A DNA stretch of 64,000 nucleotides from Progne subis subis (taxonomy: Eukaryota > Chordata > Aves > Passeriformes > Hirundinidae). The position numbers were made by a program, and so were the translations under genes. Every line of letters starts with the position of its first letter. The stretch's first letter is position 1. The notes below the pieces were generated by a model. It did no database searches. It saw only the letters and a list, made by a program, of their open reading frames with translations, and was not told the DNA's origin. Location of the stretch: contig JAKJHU010000067.1 of the NCBI GenBank assembly GCA_022316685.1, forward strand, positions 1,736,001 through 1,800,000, in the 5' to 3' direction. Positions 10,867 through 24,589 of this stretch are shown one piece after another.

Positions 10867-13800
10867 AAGCAAAGACCAAAGAGCTATTAGTTTCTGAAAG
10901 GGACACTTACATTTAAAAAAATGACTCATAAAACAAGCATTACTTGACTACATTTGCAACTCTATTTACCAATGCCACACGAATGTAATTCCAAAGGTCT
11001 TAACATAGCAAAGTGACCCAAACAGGGTTGGTAGATAAAATACAGGGCCAGTGGAGAATGTGTGGCTGCTGGAAGACAAACAGGAGATCTTGACACCTCA
11101 AATAACACTGAACAAATTAATTTGAGTTGGGCAACCAAATTGTCTTGCAGCTTTAATTTGTATTGGAACATTTATGCATCTAAATTTCAAGATTAATCAT
11201 CCCCAAGATGTTCAGGTATCTTCTCAAAAGCTTTACTGCTGTGAACATCAAGTGGAATTTTATTTACAAATGTATATAATATAAATGTTTTTGATATAAT
11301 CAAAGAAATTCATGCACATTACAAATGTTTTAATTCTGCATGGGGACCAAAACTGGGAAAAAATCCTTTCTTCCTTTTTATATGTATATTATTATTTCCC
11401 ACTTTTCTGAGAAGTCTTAACATAAACTGATGTAACCTCAACTAGGAACCTGATGACATAAAACCAGCCAAGAAAAGGAGAAAACTGAACTTGGCAGATG
11501 AGGGTAAGTAGATCTCAAAAACTCTTAAATGCAGATTTAGTATAGCACATCTGTTGAATTAACTCAACTTGTGTTTACTAAATTGGGACAGACCAGATGC
11601 AGCTGGCAAGTTGGAACTGAAGTATTCAGAGAGGCTCAGACACCTCTTTTTATTTCCTCCAGAAATATGATAATATTTGATGGACGAGGCATGAACATAC
11701 AATATTTCCTCTGTCTCTGCTTCCTCTGTCTCCAAAAGATTCACTTAGATTTGTGTTGGTAATATTATAAAAATAGTTTCCTGAGAACAAAAATTATGTA
11801 TGTTTAATTACGCTACACTGGACAAATAGGATCGCGTAAAAATCAATGAAAACAAAGCAAAAAAAGACAAACTAATACAACTGGATTGTAATTGTTTGAA
11901 CCATGATTTTTTTTTTTTCCATTTGGTAGGAAAAAAGACATTATAAATTATATTTCATTATTTAATTGGATGGATTGTGCTAACCACGCATATAACAGCA
12001 AGAATATAACTTTCAGAAGGTGGAAGATTGATCTCAATATACACATAATTTGCACTGAGGATTTGTTTTCAAAGATATCCAACAACATTTTTTGTTTTCT
12101 TTCATAAATATGGTGTTTGGAATAGATGGTATAATGTCCCTTTCAGGATAAATTGAAGAATGAAGAGCATTTGATCAATGACCTACCTTTGAGCTCATTT
12201 CTTCACATCTGACTATTAAGGCTCCTGATAACCTCAGTATGGCTCTTCAGAAATAGCTTATGAACCCAAAGAGAAAAGAGAGAAGCTTGCATTTCTAGGA
12301 AAACTCTCTTCCTTAGAAAATATCAACATTTGTCTAACACTTCCAAATATAGGGATGTAAATCTTTAGGCTAAGGTACATAGCTACTGACCTAATTGAGC
12401 AAAAGCTCTGCTTCAAATATCAGATTTTTGCATTTCAATTTATTTTCATTCTCAATGGTAATAATTGATAGTGAAGTATGCATGACTATGTCATTTTTCT
12501 GATAGCAATGTTGAACCTCAAAAAGAATAAAAAGGTCTACAAGTTACATAAGATTTGCATCTTCCTTCTAACTTAAAGCGTATTTTTTTTAAGCCTGTGA
12601 TATCTTGGCTCCATAGATATTTGTGGGAGCTTTGTATCAATTAAAATTACCCAGATTTTTTTTACTTAAATCTGTACCCAAAGACACATTAGCAGTTTCT
12701 TATGGAGTAAGACAAGAAATTTTACTATAAGGACAATTGCTGTTTCAGACCTTTTTTTTAATTGATGCAGTCTTGTAAAACTATGTTTATATAACCTGTA
12801 GTGGTCTGCTGTTTGTATGAAATTAGTCAGGAACCATCATGTGAACTTCAAAACATATGTACGTTTTTATTTTCTTGTTTTCTTACTCTTCTTCAGATGC
12901 TTTGGAAGGGGTAGAATTTAATGCAGTACTGTTGAAACTGCACTGTTCAGATCACAAAGATTGATAATTGTGTCTTCACCCCAGATTATTGAGAGAAGTC
13001 ATGAAATGGGGTGGATGTAATACCAAAACCACCCTCCTCTATGTTCCTCTCAAGAAATATAATCTCACAGATTATATACAGTTGGCTCAAATTTAACTGA
13101 CATAAATGAAATAGCACCAGCAGGATTTGAAAAATACACTGACAGTAAGGTGGGAGCATTAAATTTTTCTATTGTCAGTATATATCTAAAAATCCTCAGC
13201 ATAATGTCTGTTAGAGCCACTTCTGCTCTTTGACAAAGTTTTCTAACAGAGAAAAAAATGCTGCTTTTATTTTTTTTCTCTATTCCAACAGAAATCTTGA
13301 CAGTACCATACAGAAGACAGATCTATTTAGTCTCAACAATGAAATAAACTGATAAAAGACACTGCAACAATCTTTCTATAGTTTGCTGTACAAATTCTTA
13401 CCATTGACCAGTAACAGCCTGTGCATTTTGACTTCATTGGCTTTCTTTCCCTCATTGTGACCCATAGAGGCAAATCAATCAGGACCAAAGTGGGAGGAGT
13501 AGGGATTGTAACCAGCAGAACTGAACAACCAATAGCTGTTTATGTGGATTTGCATTCCCTACAGTTGCACAGAGAAAATAAATAATGGTAGTGTTTGGAC
13601 AAATCTAGCTGTATCTATATCACTGACACATTCCCCCACGGGTCAAATTTTATTATATAAAGAAAGGGAGTTTACAATGGCTTTTCATAGAGGTTAGAAT
13701 ATTTCCTTTGACCTGAATTATAAACAACTCTCACTTTATTGTATCTAGATACATAATTCTAAAATATTTTCATTGATTTCATCAGGAGAAAAAACCAAAA

Positions 13801-13918
13801 CCTAACAACTTAAAGAAACTAATAATGCACTGCAGCAGACATCTCCATTTTTTGTAATAGCAGACTCTCAAGCTCTTGCACTTTTTTTAAGATTTGAAGG
13901 AAAATGTTGTGAAAGACA
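10867..13918. other. Unique AT-rich DNA, no confirmed gene
   Basis: No transposon is recognised here. The only feature with any coding flavour is a 58-bp segment at 11446-11503 bounded by splice-like sequences, described separately. The minus- and plus-strand ORFs at 10962-11171 and 11559-11762 have no recognisable domains. Confidence 0.55.
11446..11503 (+). other. Candidate small exon, speculative
   Basis: A 58-bp segment preceded by an AG at 11444-11445 and followed at once by GTAAGTA, a near-consensus splice donor. It is open in one frame and would encode about 19 residues rich in lysine and arginine around a PAKKRRKLN motif. The frame upstream has a stop exactly at the acceptor, as expected if the upstream bases are intronic. 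The acceptor's polypyrimidine tract is weak. No protein is recognised, and GTAAGT occurs often by chance, so this is weak evidence. Confidence 0.15.
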
Positions 13919-15935
13919 TAATCATAGCATCATGCAAATTGGAAAAGACTTCTGAAGGTAATTTTTTGAATTGTTTTTCTTGTTGTTGTATAGTTAGATT
14001 AAATTGATAAGAAGTTCTTCAGCTTAGTTTTGAATAAATTCTAGGATGGAGATTCCATAACTTTCCTGGAAAAACTCTTGAAGTGTTTGACCAGCCCATG
14101 CCACTTCTTTGACTTATTATTATTATCATAATTTTATATTTGGTTGGAATATTTGGTTTTAGCTTCTGTCCAATGAGTCTTATCTTTCCAACATGAGCCT
14201 CTATAAACAGTCTGGCTCCATATTTTCTACAACTACCCAATAGGTGTATGAAGAAAGGAATAATATTCTCCCCCTAAACTTTTCCTTTCAAGGATAGTAT
14301 TCTTTCAATCTCTCCTCTTCAGCTCCTTAGTCATCCTGGTTAAGGTTGGCTGAAGCTTATTTCTGTCTTGTACTGAAGTTCTCAACACCAGGCACAATAC
14401 TGTAGATATTACCTAACAAGTGCCAAATAGAAAGGGAGAATCTTCACCCTTTACCTGTAAACTACACTCTCATGATACAGTCCAATAAGGAATTGGTCTT
14501 TTTTTTCCTGCAAAACCATACAGCTGACTCAAGTCCCACACATTGCTTATATGAACCCAGATCCTTTTCTGGAAAGCTGCTTTCTATTTAGTTTTCTTCA
14601 TCTTGTTTGTTTTGTTGGGGTTTTTTTGCCTTTTTTTTGTGTTGTTTTTTTTGTTTGTTTGTTTGTTTTGTTTGTTTGTTTGTTTGTTTTGTTTGTTTGG
14701 GTTTTTTGCATGGAAGTATTAGGTCTTAGGTGTAAAACTTTGTATTTTTTTTTAACAAACTTTTTGAGACACCTGTTGGCTCATTCTTCCTGTAGGTAGA
14801 GGTTCTTCTGAATAAGAGACCTCAGTGCTTCCACTTGTGTTCTCCGTAAACTTGCTGATATTGTATTGTATTCCCACATGCTGGTTGTGACTAAAGGCAT
14901 AAAACAATCCTCTGTATTTATCTCTGAGGCATGTGATTCATAATGGCGTGGAAACTGGATGGTTTTCACCACTGATCATTTCCCTTTGAGACCAGCTGTC
15001 AAACAAATTTCCCATCCACATCTTGGCTACTCCAGTCCATACCTCTCCAATTTTTGGTAGACTACAAGGGAACTGTGTTAAAAAAGGTTAAAAACCTCTA
15101 ATTTCTACAGCTCTGTATAGAGCATCCACTGTTCTTGCTTTTTCCACACTGAGATTTGTCTCATTTCAGAAGGTAATCAGTTTAACAGGGTATCATTTGC
15201 CATTTGTAAACCCTTGCTGACTGTTCCAGATCACTTTCTGGTCCTTCATATATTTTCCTTTGCTCTATAATCTTCCCAGGAACTGGTATTAAGCTCACTG
15301 CCCTGCAGTTACTCAGACCCTCCTTCTTATCCTGAGTAAAAATGGACATTACGTTTGTGTCTTTCATTAATTCCTCTTACCACCGTGACTTCCAAAGATG
15401 GTAGAAAATGGCCTCACAGTGCCACAGTCAGCTCTTTCAGTAGCTCTGGATCCAGTTATTTGGTCCCATAGACACCTCTATGTCCAGTTATGTTAAATGG
15501 TTCCCAAATTTAAGCTTCCGGTGCTATGGGTAATGAGTTGTTCATACAGGAGCTATTTAAAGTCGTGATGGTCTGGGATCCCCAAAGACAAATATTATCA
15601 TATAAAACAGACAAAAAAAGACATTGTAATATCTCAACTTTTCCAAAGTAATTTCTTTTTTCTCCCCAGTACTCCAACACATCAAGTTACAGCCCACATT
15701 CTCCTCATTCTTCCTTGGCTGACAATATACTTACAGAGCTCTTCTTATTACACTTCACAATCCTTCCCACTTTCAGTCTCAGATGAGTTTCACTTCCTTA
15801 ACTCCAGCCTTGTGTGCTCTGACAATGTCTGTATGCTCCTCCCAAGCAGACCTTTCTCTTTTCTGCCTTCTATATAGTTCAGTTTTCTTTTGATGTATTC
15901 CTCTACTCTGGAACACCATGGGACTTACGTGAATT
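13919..15935 (-). mobile_element. Long ancient CR1 LINE copy, ~2.0 kb, sense on - strand
   Basis: The left edge has two imperfect copies of the CR1 3'-terminal octamer (ATCATAGCATCATG). Moving right, in reverse sense, the successive CR1 landmarks are in the correct order. First is the 3' UTR and end of ORF2 (GGATGGAGATTCCAT, then a GTCTGGCTCCAT-like block at about 14208). Then come the CTCTTGTACTGA-like block at ~14368, the GGTCCTTTTCTGC-like block near 14565 and the CACCTGTTGGCTCATT-like block at ~14770. Next are a CCACTGATCA block at ~14970, the NYRPVSL.PVPGK-like RT motif at 15270-15330 (here NCRAVSLIPVPGK), and finally the ORF2 linker (an AYR-WKQ/ACRD-like region) to ~15935. A GTTT array at 14649-14703 interrupts it. 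It is full of stops and frameshifts and is clearly inactive. It is the longest CR1 in the window. Confidence 0.85.
14649..14703. repeat. (GTTT)n microsatellite inside the CR1
   Basis: About a dozen GTTT/GTTTT units. Flanking T/G-only sequence from about 14605 suggests local expansion within the older CR1 copy. Confidence 0.9.
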
Positions 15936-16112
15936 CATAACTCAGTTTGACTCCACATGAAATTCAAAATAGTCATATTCCTTTTTGTCATTTCTTTTCA
16001 CCTTTATCATTCTGGATAAAGAGGATAACAGAATTTTCGCAATAACATCAGAACTTTCATGAGCTTACAAATCACATTCTGAAAGTATTTAAGTGAACAG
16101 ATGTCTTGGTAT

Positions 16113-16943
16113 AAATAGTTGGTATAAATCCACAGTTTTGGCAGTGAGGTGGGGTCTGCACAGGTGACACCTCAGAGAAGAGGCCAGGAGCTGCCCTGCG
16201 CCATGCACAGCCTGTTCTGCCACCTGCAAGGCAGTTACTAAAGGACACACCTGAGCCTGCTATTGAGTTGGTGGCACCAGCAAAAACATATTTAAGGAGT
16301 TTAAACACCAAAAGGAAATAGAAAATGGTACTATAGCTGAAGGATTTCTTTCATCATAGAGCTGATAACACCCCTGAAGGAACTGCAGCCAGTGAATACA
16401 TTACCACAGGCAAATACCTTGAAATGGCTTGTGACCTGTAGATAAGCACATACTGTAGATAAGAATACATTATGCTCCCATGCATAGGCCCACAGCAGAG
16501 GAAACAGAAGGCATGGGCAGAGAAAGAGAAAGGAATAAGTAACAGGGGAAAGGAATCACCACAGCCTGATCCCAATCTCCTCCTCAGTCCATTGCCTCAC
16601 CAAGGTGCGCGAGCTTAACCTGCATTGATGACAAGGGAGTGGAAATTTGAAAGGAGGAAGGAGAGGTGTCTGGAGGGAATGGGGAATGAGAAGAAAAGAT
16701 ATTTTCCCTAAGTGTTTAAATATTTGTCTGCTTTTTTTCTAAATATCCCATCAGTAATTAAATGTATATGCTAACTGGCAGTGAAGTTAAATTTTCCAAG
16801 CAAATCAGTAATTGGTAAGTGATTTCCCTGATGATTTTTTTATGCTCTTGTTCTTGCTGTTTTTTCCCTCATCCCACTGGAACAGGGACAATGAGTGAGC
16901 GGTAGAGTGCATGCTTGACTCCAGCTTCAGCAAATACCATACA
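16113..16943 (+). mobile_element. Old ERV solo LTR, avian ERVL-like type, + orientation
   Basis: The left end carries a TTGGTATAAAT element twice in tandem and then an AGTTTTGGCAGTG-like U3 start. A block with AGAGGCCAGGAGCTGC follows. Near the right end are GTAATTAAATG...TTAAATTTTCC (the AATAAATTAAATTAATTTTCC-like polyadenylation region), a CAGTAATTGGTAAGTGATTTCCCTG block, a GAGTGAGCGGTAGAG block, and a terminal ...ATACA. These are the ordered landmarks of a common ~1-kb avian LTR. It is heavily diverged, no TSD was identified and the exact start is uncertain by about 15 bp. Other pieces of the same type are at 53815-54085 and 63140-63688. Confidence 0.7.
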
Positions 16944-19900
16944 GACAGACAAAAATCCAATATCCAATTGCTGGTTAAACTTCAGAGTATATGGAAATCC
17001 CTGGATATCTTCCTCTACACTATGAAAGTTTATGATATATTTTCAGCTGAATTTCTTATTAAGTGTGAATAGGACAGTCGATCAGACCTAGAAAATACAC
17101 GGAGTAACATACATATCTCATAAAAGGCTCCATAAGAGAGAATAAGAGAGTAATTAGAAGGCGGGGTGAGTGGAGAGACCTTCCCAGACCTTAGATAAAA
17201 CATACTGTGTAGCTAAGAAAATAGTCTTCCTACTGCTTTTAATAATATATAGGTATTAATAATCAGTAATATGTAGGAAGGCTATTCTCACCTACCTAAA
17301 TATCAGATAATTTAATACATTTATTCCAAAAACATTACACAGGGGACCAAGCCTCTTTTTTGTAAAAGGAGGTTCAAAGCCATTCCTACTATTTCCAAGA
17401 ATCTCCTACTGCTTATTACCTCTTATCATCTGAGTCTTTACATTCAGGCCAAAAAGTTAAAAGACCTAATTAATTGACCTGCTTTCATTGGCACATCCTC
17501 TGTGCAGCATGAATTTCAGGAACCAGTTGGCCATTTGTCATAGGGAAGAGTGCAAAAACTGTGAGAAGGACATGACTGTGGAGCCAGAGACTTCCTGCTC
17601 TTCTAAACACAGAGGCACACTAAGCAGGTTTTAAATAATATTAGCTTGCTTTAACTTTAAATGTTAACACACTGATACAGATATCTAGGAAGGAATACAT
17701 TTCTGCACCAAGTGTCCCATATTATTACCATCATTGGAAACAAGATTTAAGCCCTTATGCTAGCGCTGCTATAGATCATCCTGACCTCTTAGTTTGTTAT
17801 CAATAGTTATGAAACTCATTGTGTGAAGCAGGGCTTAGCTGACTGTACAAAACCCCAAATATTTTATAAAAGGCAATCTTGAATTAGGAGTGAAGGTACA
17901 ATGGGAAAATGTCACCTGTGTATCTTCTAGAATTCCTTAGTGAAGTGCTCTCAGGTGTATGATTTCTACAGCTCTTTTTCTCCTTTTCTACTTGCTGTGA
18001 TATCTTTACTAAGAAAACCCTTTTATATTTCTTTTCAATATAATTTTGATCTCTAAGTCATAACAGGGAAATGTAATATACAAAAATATACTTCCCATTG
18101 CATTCAGTTAAAGTGCATATTTTCTATGGTCCATTTTTATGATTTTTCACTTTGATAATGAACAGAATACAGATAAAAGAACACTATAATAGGCTTTGAA
18201 TAATCTGCATAACCTAATAGAGAATAACTCTCAATGTTTTTTCCAGAAAAGATAATAAAATACTTCCCTGATAAACAAAAATCTGTGGCCAGCAGAATTG
18301 CTTTTAGGGATCATTACATATAAAGAGGATAAACTGAAAATATTTCCTACTTGCTATACTACTTTTATGTATAAAAGTAGTTTGCAAAGCAACAAAATTA
18401 TTTTTTGAGACAGATCCCCCATGCTTGGAAATTTCTATATTAATCCAGCTGTTCACAATGCCTTTACTTCTTTTTTTGCAGACCATTTCTTTAATATTCA
18501 AGTTTGGTGGTTTTGCGCAGAATGGTGAAACAAATTTCTGATCGATTGTTTTTTTCTTTGGCTTGTTCGTACACTTACAAATTAGGTTTGCTTTTTTTTC
18601 CCTTAAAATAAAATTAGCTTGTAATGTTATTTATCACTTTGGCACATAATTTTAATAATGCCTGTAATGATCCATAGGAGATATTTATTTACCTTGAAAC
18701 TTCATTTTCATCAGAAGTATATTTACTATGTGGAAACAAAGTATTCCCCAGTGCAATGAGTGTCATCAAACTCCATATAAATCAAATCAGTTCAAAAGTA
18801 AGATAATTGAAAAGTCCTAAATTAATATGAGTAAGAAGTTACAGGTCTGAAATTTATAGAAAGAAAAATATTGGCAAACATAGATTTTTGTATAGGCATA
18901 TTCTAGATTAAAATCTATTTTCAGTTAAATGTCATTGAAGCAAAGTTTTACACTTGGAAAACAAACAAAAAATCAAGCAAATAAAAACTCAGCTAAAAAT
19001 CAAGATATAAATTATGTTCTTATGAAAAAGAACACCCTTTCATGTGTCCTAGGCATGAAAGGTCACTTACCAGGAACTTTAGCTTCTATAAGTTTTCACA
19101 CTGATCTCTATTTATTGCTTGATGAAAGCAATTTTACAGAATACTTTAAATTAACTGTAAGGAAAGATTGAAGAGAACTACAATTCTATAGGAATTAAAC
19201 AAGAGACTGAAAAGTTCATAAGGGGTATACGAATACTATTGCACTTTTAATCTTGTTGAAAGTATGTTTTCAAATATTATTTTACTTAATATGTAATGCA
19301 TCTCTGTTATTTGATCAAAGAACAAAATATAGGGTATGCATCATGGTCCTTCCGAAGTTATGGACAAAGTCTGATTTCCATTAATCTACAGTGTCTTTGT
19401 TACAATATTTTTTTGGTATATATTTTTAAAACTACTTTCAATATCCTTCTTGATATGAATGGAAAAAGATTATAACATTTTTTAAGAGGAGGGTTGATAT
19501 TTTTTTCCAATTAACACTTATGTTTATATTTTTGAACTACATGAAAACAAATCTGATAAAATGAATAGTTTTAGTTCTGGAATATCCAAAATTAATAGAA
19601 ATAATCTTTTTGCATTTACTTTACATCATTGTGCAATGTGCACATTTTGGAATTACTTAGGGCTAAAGAGTTTCTAGCATTGACCACAGTAGCAGTCCCT
19701 CGTCTTATAACAATAGAGGGGGAAAAAAAAAAAATAAAAGAAAGATTTTTTTCTTTTAAAGACATTAAAATAACTCCCCAAATTATTGCCCTTTGGAAGA
19801 AAAATAGACTCCGCATTTATTTTCATATCAGTTCAAAGACCCAAAATGATGTAACATTTATGTTTTCTGGACAGCTCAGGAAATCTGTGGAAAGTAAGGC

Positions 19901-22591
19901 AAGAAGAAAAATAGATGAGGAAGTGTTTTCCTGGAAGAAATTAATACAAGCAACAAGCATTTCAGCAGACTTGGAAAGAAAGAAAAATGTCCAGGGGCTG
20001 ATATTATTTAAAAAACACAGTAATCATTTGTTATTGGCTGAGTAAAAGGGTCCTCTGGATGCTTCTGCATGAGAGAGCCTGACTATTGGCTTTGATGGCA
20101 AAGAAACCTTACTCTTTCATGATGGGCTGGAAAAGCTATTACTCAGAAGAAGGAAATTATACTCTTCAATGGGAAAATATTTTTCAATTAATCTAAAAGT
20201 GAGATAAAAAAATTCTGCTGTTGCTGATAGAGTAGAAGTATTTTCCAAATCATGGTGCATTTCCTTCAAAGTATCTTTTTTCTCTTATATTCTTTCCCAT
20301 TCAACATTATATGGAGGAATAACACATGAAACCTTAATGGCGCACAACAGCAAACTAAACCTCTCTACACACTGCTGAAAAACAAAACAGAAGATTAAAA
20401 TCAAAAATTAAAAAAAAAAATTAAAAAAAAAAAAAAGCCAAGCAAAATAGTCAGAAGAAAAGAACTAGAACCCAGAAATAGCAAAATGTTTCTAAGTTTT
20501 CTAAAAATATAAGGATTTATTTGAAACTTTAAAATGGCTGGTAAATTTAAGGTTAAATTAATTAAACTAATTAAACTGAATTAGAATATTTCTCTGCTTA
20601 CCTGTTTGCTTGGGGTTTTTATCTCCTTTACTGACAGCAATATAATTAACCATTCTTACAGATTTTGGATCTAACAACTTTGATTCTTATGATCCTGAGA
20701 ATATATACCTTAAAACTGAACAATTGTTACTCAAAAAACAACTTGAAGACATGTGGTTTTTAACTCTGGACGGTTAAGAATAAAAGTTATATAGTTTCTA
20801 AAATTTATTGTATGCATTTCATGGAATGGAAAGAGATGTATTTTGGTAACAGTAATGATTAAATTTCTATCAGTGTACAGGGAATTACTATTGTCTCTGT
20901 TTATGTTGATCAGAATTGCACAGACATTCTGATTCATACTATGTGCAATTCTTTTAGAAGTGCTCTCTAAAATTTAAATAATCTGGTTTTTATTCTTTTT
21001 CCTTTTTGTTTTGTTTTGGCTTTGTTTCTCATCTGAAAATGACTGTTGGCCTACAGATGTGTCTTTTCTTTCTACTTGTGCACATAACTCCCACTGACAT
21101 TAAGATGAGTTAAGCATAAAAGGAATATATCTCTTAGGATTTCGAAGATATGTCTTACAGGCCCCTAGTTTTTTCTCTTCAGTTTCCTTTAATACTCACT
21201 ATCAATTGTACTAACCAATGAGGTCAAATCTTTATAGACCATGTATTTTCAGTATAAATTTCTTACAGCATAATAGTTCTTCGTGTAGAATAATCCAGAG
21301 TTGCTCTCAATTACTTTTTTTAAAAGGCTTGCATATTTTTCACAAGGTGTCGGTTTTATTTTATATAATGTGGTATATTGTAACTAGAATTAATTTATAC
21401 AACATTTACTGTGAATAGAGATGAAAATATTTTCTTTCTCAGGTTCACAAAGACCTGAGAATGGAATTCCTCTGTAAACAGTTTATCTACTTCCTTGTAG
21501 ATCAATTTCACTTTTGTTCCCAGAATAACCTAATCCATACAATTTAAACATTTTACTGCTTTTGAGTCCATTTCTGTTTAATTTCATCTGTTTCCTTTCT
21601 CATCAATAAGAAATCATTGAGATAGGAGTATCTGATTATGGTTCCCATTTGGGGGGTTAAATAATGATACGTAGAACTCCAGTTTCTTCGGAGGGCTTAT
21701 AGCAAATGTTTTTTGAAAGACAAGCTCTTTTATACAGTATTTTGGTACAATGGATATTGGTTGTTGTAGACCAAGGCCTCTTAGTAAAGATCTTTTCAAG
21801 TAAACAAGTCTGTTAGAACAGCAGGTGTGAGTTTAGAAATTGTTTGGAATGTGTTCTCCCAGCTCCTCCAAAGCAATCCCTGGGAAAGAAAGCACTTTCT
21901 CACAAGCTGCCTGATGCCTAAGAAATTCCTCTTTGACCACTGTCAGTTCCCACACCTGATTTATTTTTTATTTTTGCTTCATTGTCATATAGTTCTACAA
22001 CAATACACAGATTCATGCTGCTGTTGAAGAATCAAGTCTTTCTGGCTATTTGATGCTTTAGTTTTGGAAGGTGAAGGTCAGAGGCTCAGTGTCTCTGAAG
22101 CCAAATAGTTTTTACAGCATACATTTCATTAACACGGCACATTTGTGGGATTGGCTTAGAGGATCTAAATTGAACTCAAATGCTTGTCTATCTATCCCAT
22201 GTTTATAGACTTCATGGCATGAAAGAAGCACGTATTTTTCAGAGTACCTAGGTAGCTGAAGTTAAGACCCAAGAAAATTTTAGAATAAATATAACCGTAA
22301 ATGAGTTTAAACACTTCTTGAGAGACATGTTGGATCTATTTATCTCACAGTATATGGAGAGAAAAGTAGTATTTTATGTGCCCGCAACTTCTGAGAGATA
22401 ATCTAGTCAAAGAACAAGTGATATCCAATTTCAATTGCAACAGTTTCTTTATTTTCTATATTTGGATCCTAAAGAGAATCACAAATATATCAGCAATTTT
22501 AAGATGAACACTGTTTTATCATACATATCTGTATTTGGGAAAAGATGAAACAATGTCAAAATTTCTTTGAAATAAAATAAAGCAAAATAAT

Positions 22592-22620
22592 CATTCATTC
22601 ATTCATTCATTCTTTCATTC
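22592..22620. repeat. (CATT)n microsatellite
   Basis: About seven CATT units, the last ones interrupted by CTTT. Confidence 0.9.
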
Positions 22621-23499
22621 TTTAATTGTTTCTCCTAATATAGATAATGGTGATGGCAAATCCTGGGCAAATTACTAGTAAATACAGATTAACCTTCCTT
22701 TTATTTTTCCTAAAATAAGGTAAAATTCAAAGTCAGGTAAATAAGCAGTGTCAGATAAATAGACAATATTATGGCCATTTGTTATATGTTTAAAACATTG
22801 CCTATCCATTCTAGTTGCTCCATATTGACATGGAAGAAATATTTTTGTTATAATTCTGGTGTTCTGGATGGCTAAAAAGGTGATGTTGACTATTATGCTA
22901 AATATCAAGAATTTACCTCTGCCAATTAATATAGGTATGGAATAGAAAATACATAGCAGAAACTCTGAATTTTATATATAGATACTGTTGCAAAGCCCCT
23001 TATCTTGAATTTTTACCAGTGTGACAAATAAGTCAATATGATTAAAAATACCACTTTCTTTCTTCCATATAGTCTCATAAGGAGAAAAATAGGGAAAAAA
23101 AACCCAAAAAACAAAAAACCCACAACCAAAAAAACCCACAAATACATGAAAACCAAAAACATTAAGCCACAAAACACACATAAACAAAAACCCCAAATGC
23201 TTTCAAGTATTTCTATTTCCTCGTCTTCCTGAACTAAATACAAGTCTGTTGCCATTCATTCCCATGCTTAATGAAGTGTCTAATCCTGTCAATGAGAATA
23301 TATAATAACAAGGTGCAATCATAATATATACATAATTTCTGCTACAGCTCACACAAAGTAAATTGAGAAATGTAAACCCTTCATGATATTATGCAAGTTT
23401 TTTTCCTACAACTCCAATCACAACTGTCTTTTATGTATCCTTTTTGTCTGCTTTGTTGATGGCAGAAACTCTTGAGAATTTGAACTAGAAAGCAAAATA

Positions 23500-23532
23500 G
23501 AAAATAAATAAACACACCCCCCCCCCCCCCCC
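23500..23532. repeat. A-rich tract ending in a 16-bp poly(C) run
   Basis: AAAATAAATAAACACA followed by 16 uninterrupted C. The minus strand carries the matching G16 run, which could form a G-quadruplex. Confidence 0.9.
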
Positions 23533-24589
23533 ATTTAATAACTTCATGAAGAAGTTAAAATTTGCCTAAAATATTTATGAGAGGTGACTCACATTGCTTT
23601 GAATGGCACAAGGAACTTAGGTTATTTATTTATTTCTGTGATACAGTAGAGGAGATATTAATTCTGGTTTAGAGTGGGAGATTACTTACTATTTTAAATA
23701 TATCTATTATTCATACTGTTGTGTCACTTTTTTTTTTTTTTTTTCTTAAATAATGGAAAGTTATAAATTTTTCACCTACTATACACCTCCACAAAGATTA
23801 CTTAAAAGATTACCAGGTAAGCATCTCTCCTAAGAACAACCTAGGACACTGAAAGAATCACTTTACTGTGGATTTATGCAATTAATTTTTAACTACTTTT
23901 AAAATTTGAGAGGGACCTGTGTGTTAGTGGCTTCATCCTTCAATTTTGAGACTTGGTTCATGTTAGGCATAACTGTAAGTACTAAAATGTCTTTCTCTAC
24001 AATAATAGCAATGTGCACGATATTCTATCCTCAGGTCCTTATTAAAGTTTAGGTGAATTTCAAGTCTAAATGCTGATTTTGAGAGCATAATCCCTTTTTA
24101 TACTAAAAAGTAAAAATAATTTTTAAAAAGCAAAAAACAAACAAAACAAAACAAAAAAATACACCAACTTTTATTGGCTTTGACTCTCACATTAATTTCC
24201 ATCCATGTGCCACATTATTGTGGAAACGCAGGTCATCTTTCTCCACAGCCCCATCCTTCTTATCACTTTTCATCCTAATTTTGTCAAGTGGAAAAACTAC
24301 CTCAAAAGCATAGAACAGACATCTACATTACTACTAAGTAGCCATAGCCGCGCTATGCATCCTTCATAAGGTCTCTGATTAGAGCCTGGAGTAGTAATTT
24401 AAGCTTCTACCAACAAAGCAAATTAGGTGTAGCAATGCTTAGCTGTATTGCAGACTTGTACTTGCATTCTTCATTAGTGTGACTGATAAAAAAATATGTG
24501 CTGCCTTCAGAGCAGTGCCCCAAGCCATGTTATATCTTGTCTCAGGAGAACTGTAATGTCAGGGTTAGAATCATTGTTTTTTCTTGATG

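Larger units (their letters stand above)
16944..24580. other. Unique AT-rich DNA, no gene seen
   Basis: About 7.6 kb with no recognisable exon or transposon. The longest ORF (19629-20045, 138 codons, plus) is lysine-rich, begins in AT-rich sequence and shows no known domain; I regard it as chance. Simple repeats inside are poly-A runs near 20409-20437, a CATT array at 22592-22620, an A/C-only stretch at about 23092-23150, the poly-C run at 23517-23532 and a T run at about 23728-23743. Confidence 0.55.

Noticed and set aside
19629..20045. 138-codon plus-strand ORF
   Set aside because: Lysine-rich frame in AT-rich DNA with no recognisable motif; no splice or promoter context.
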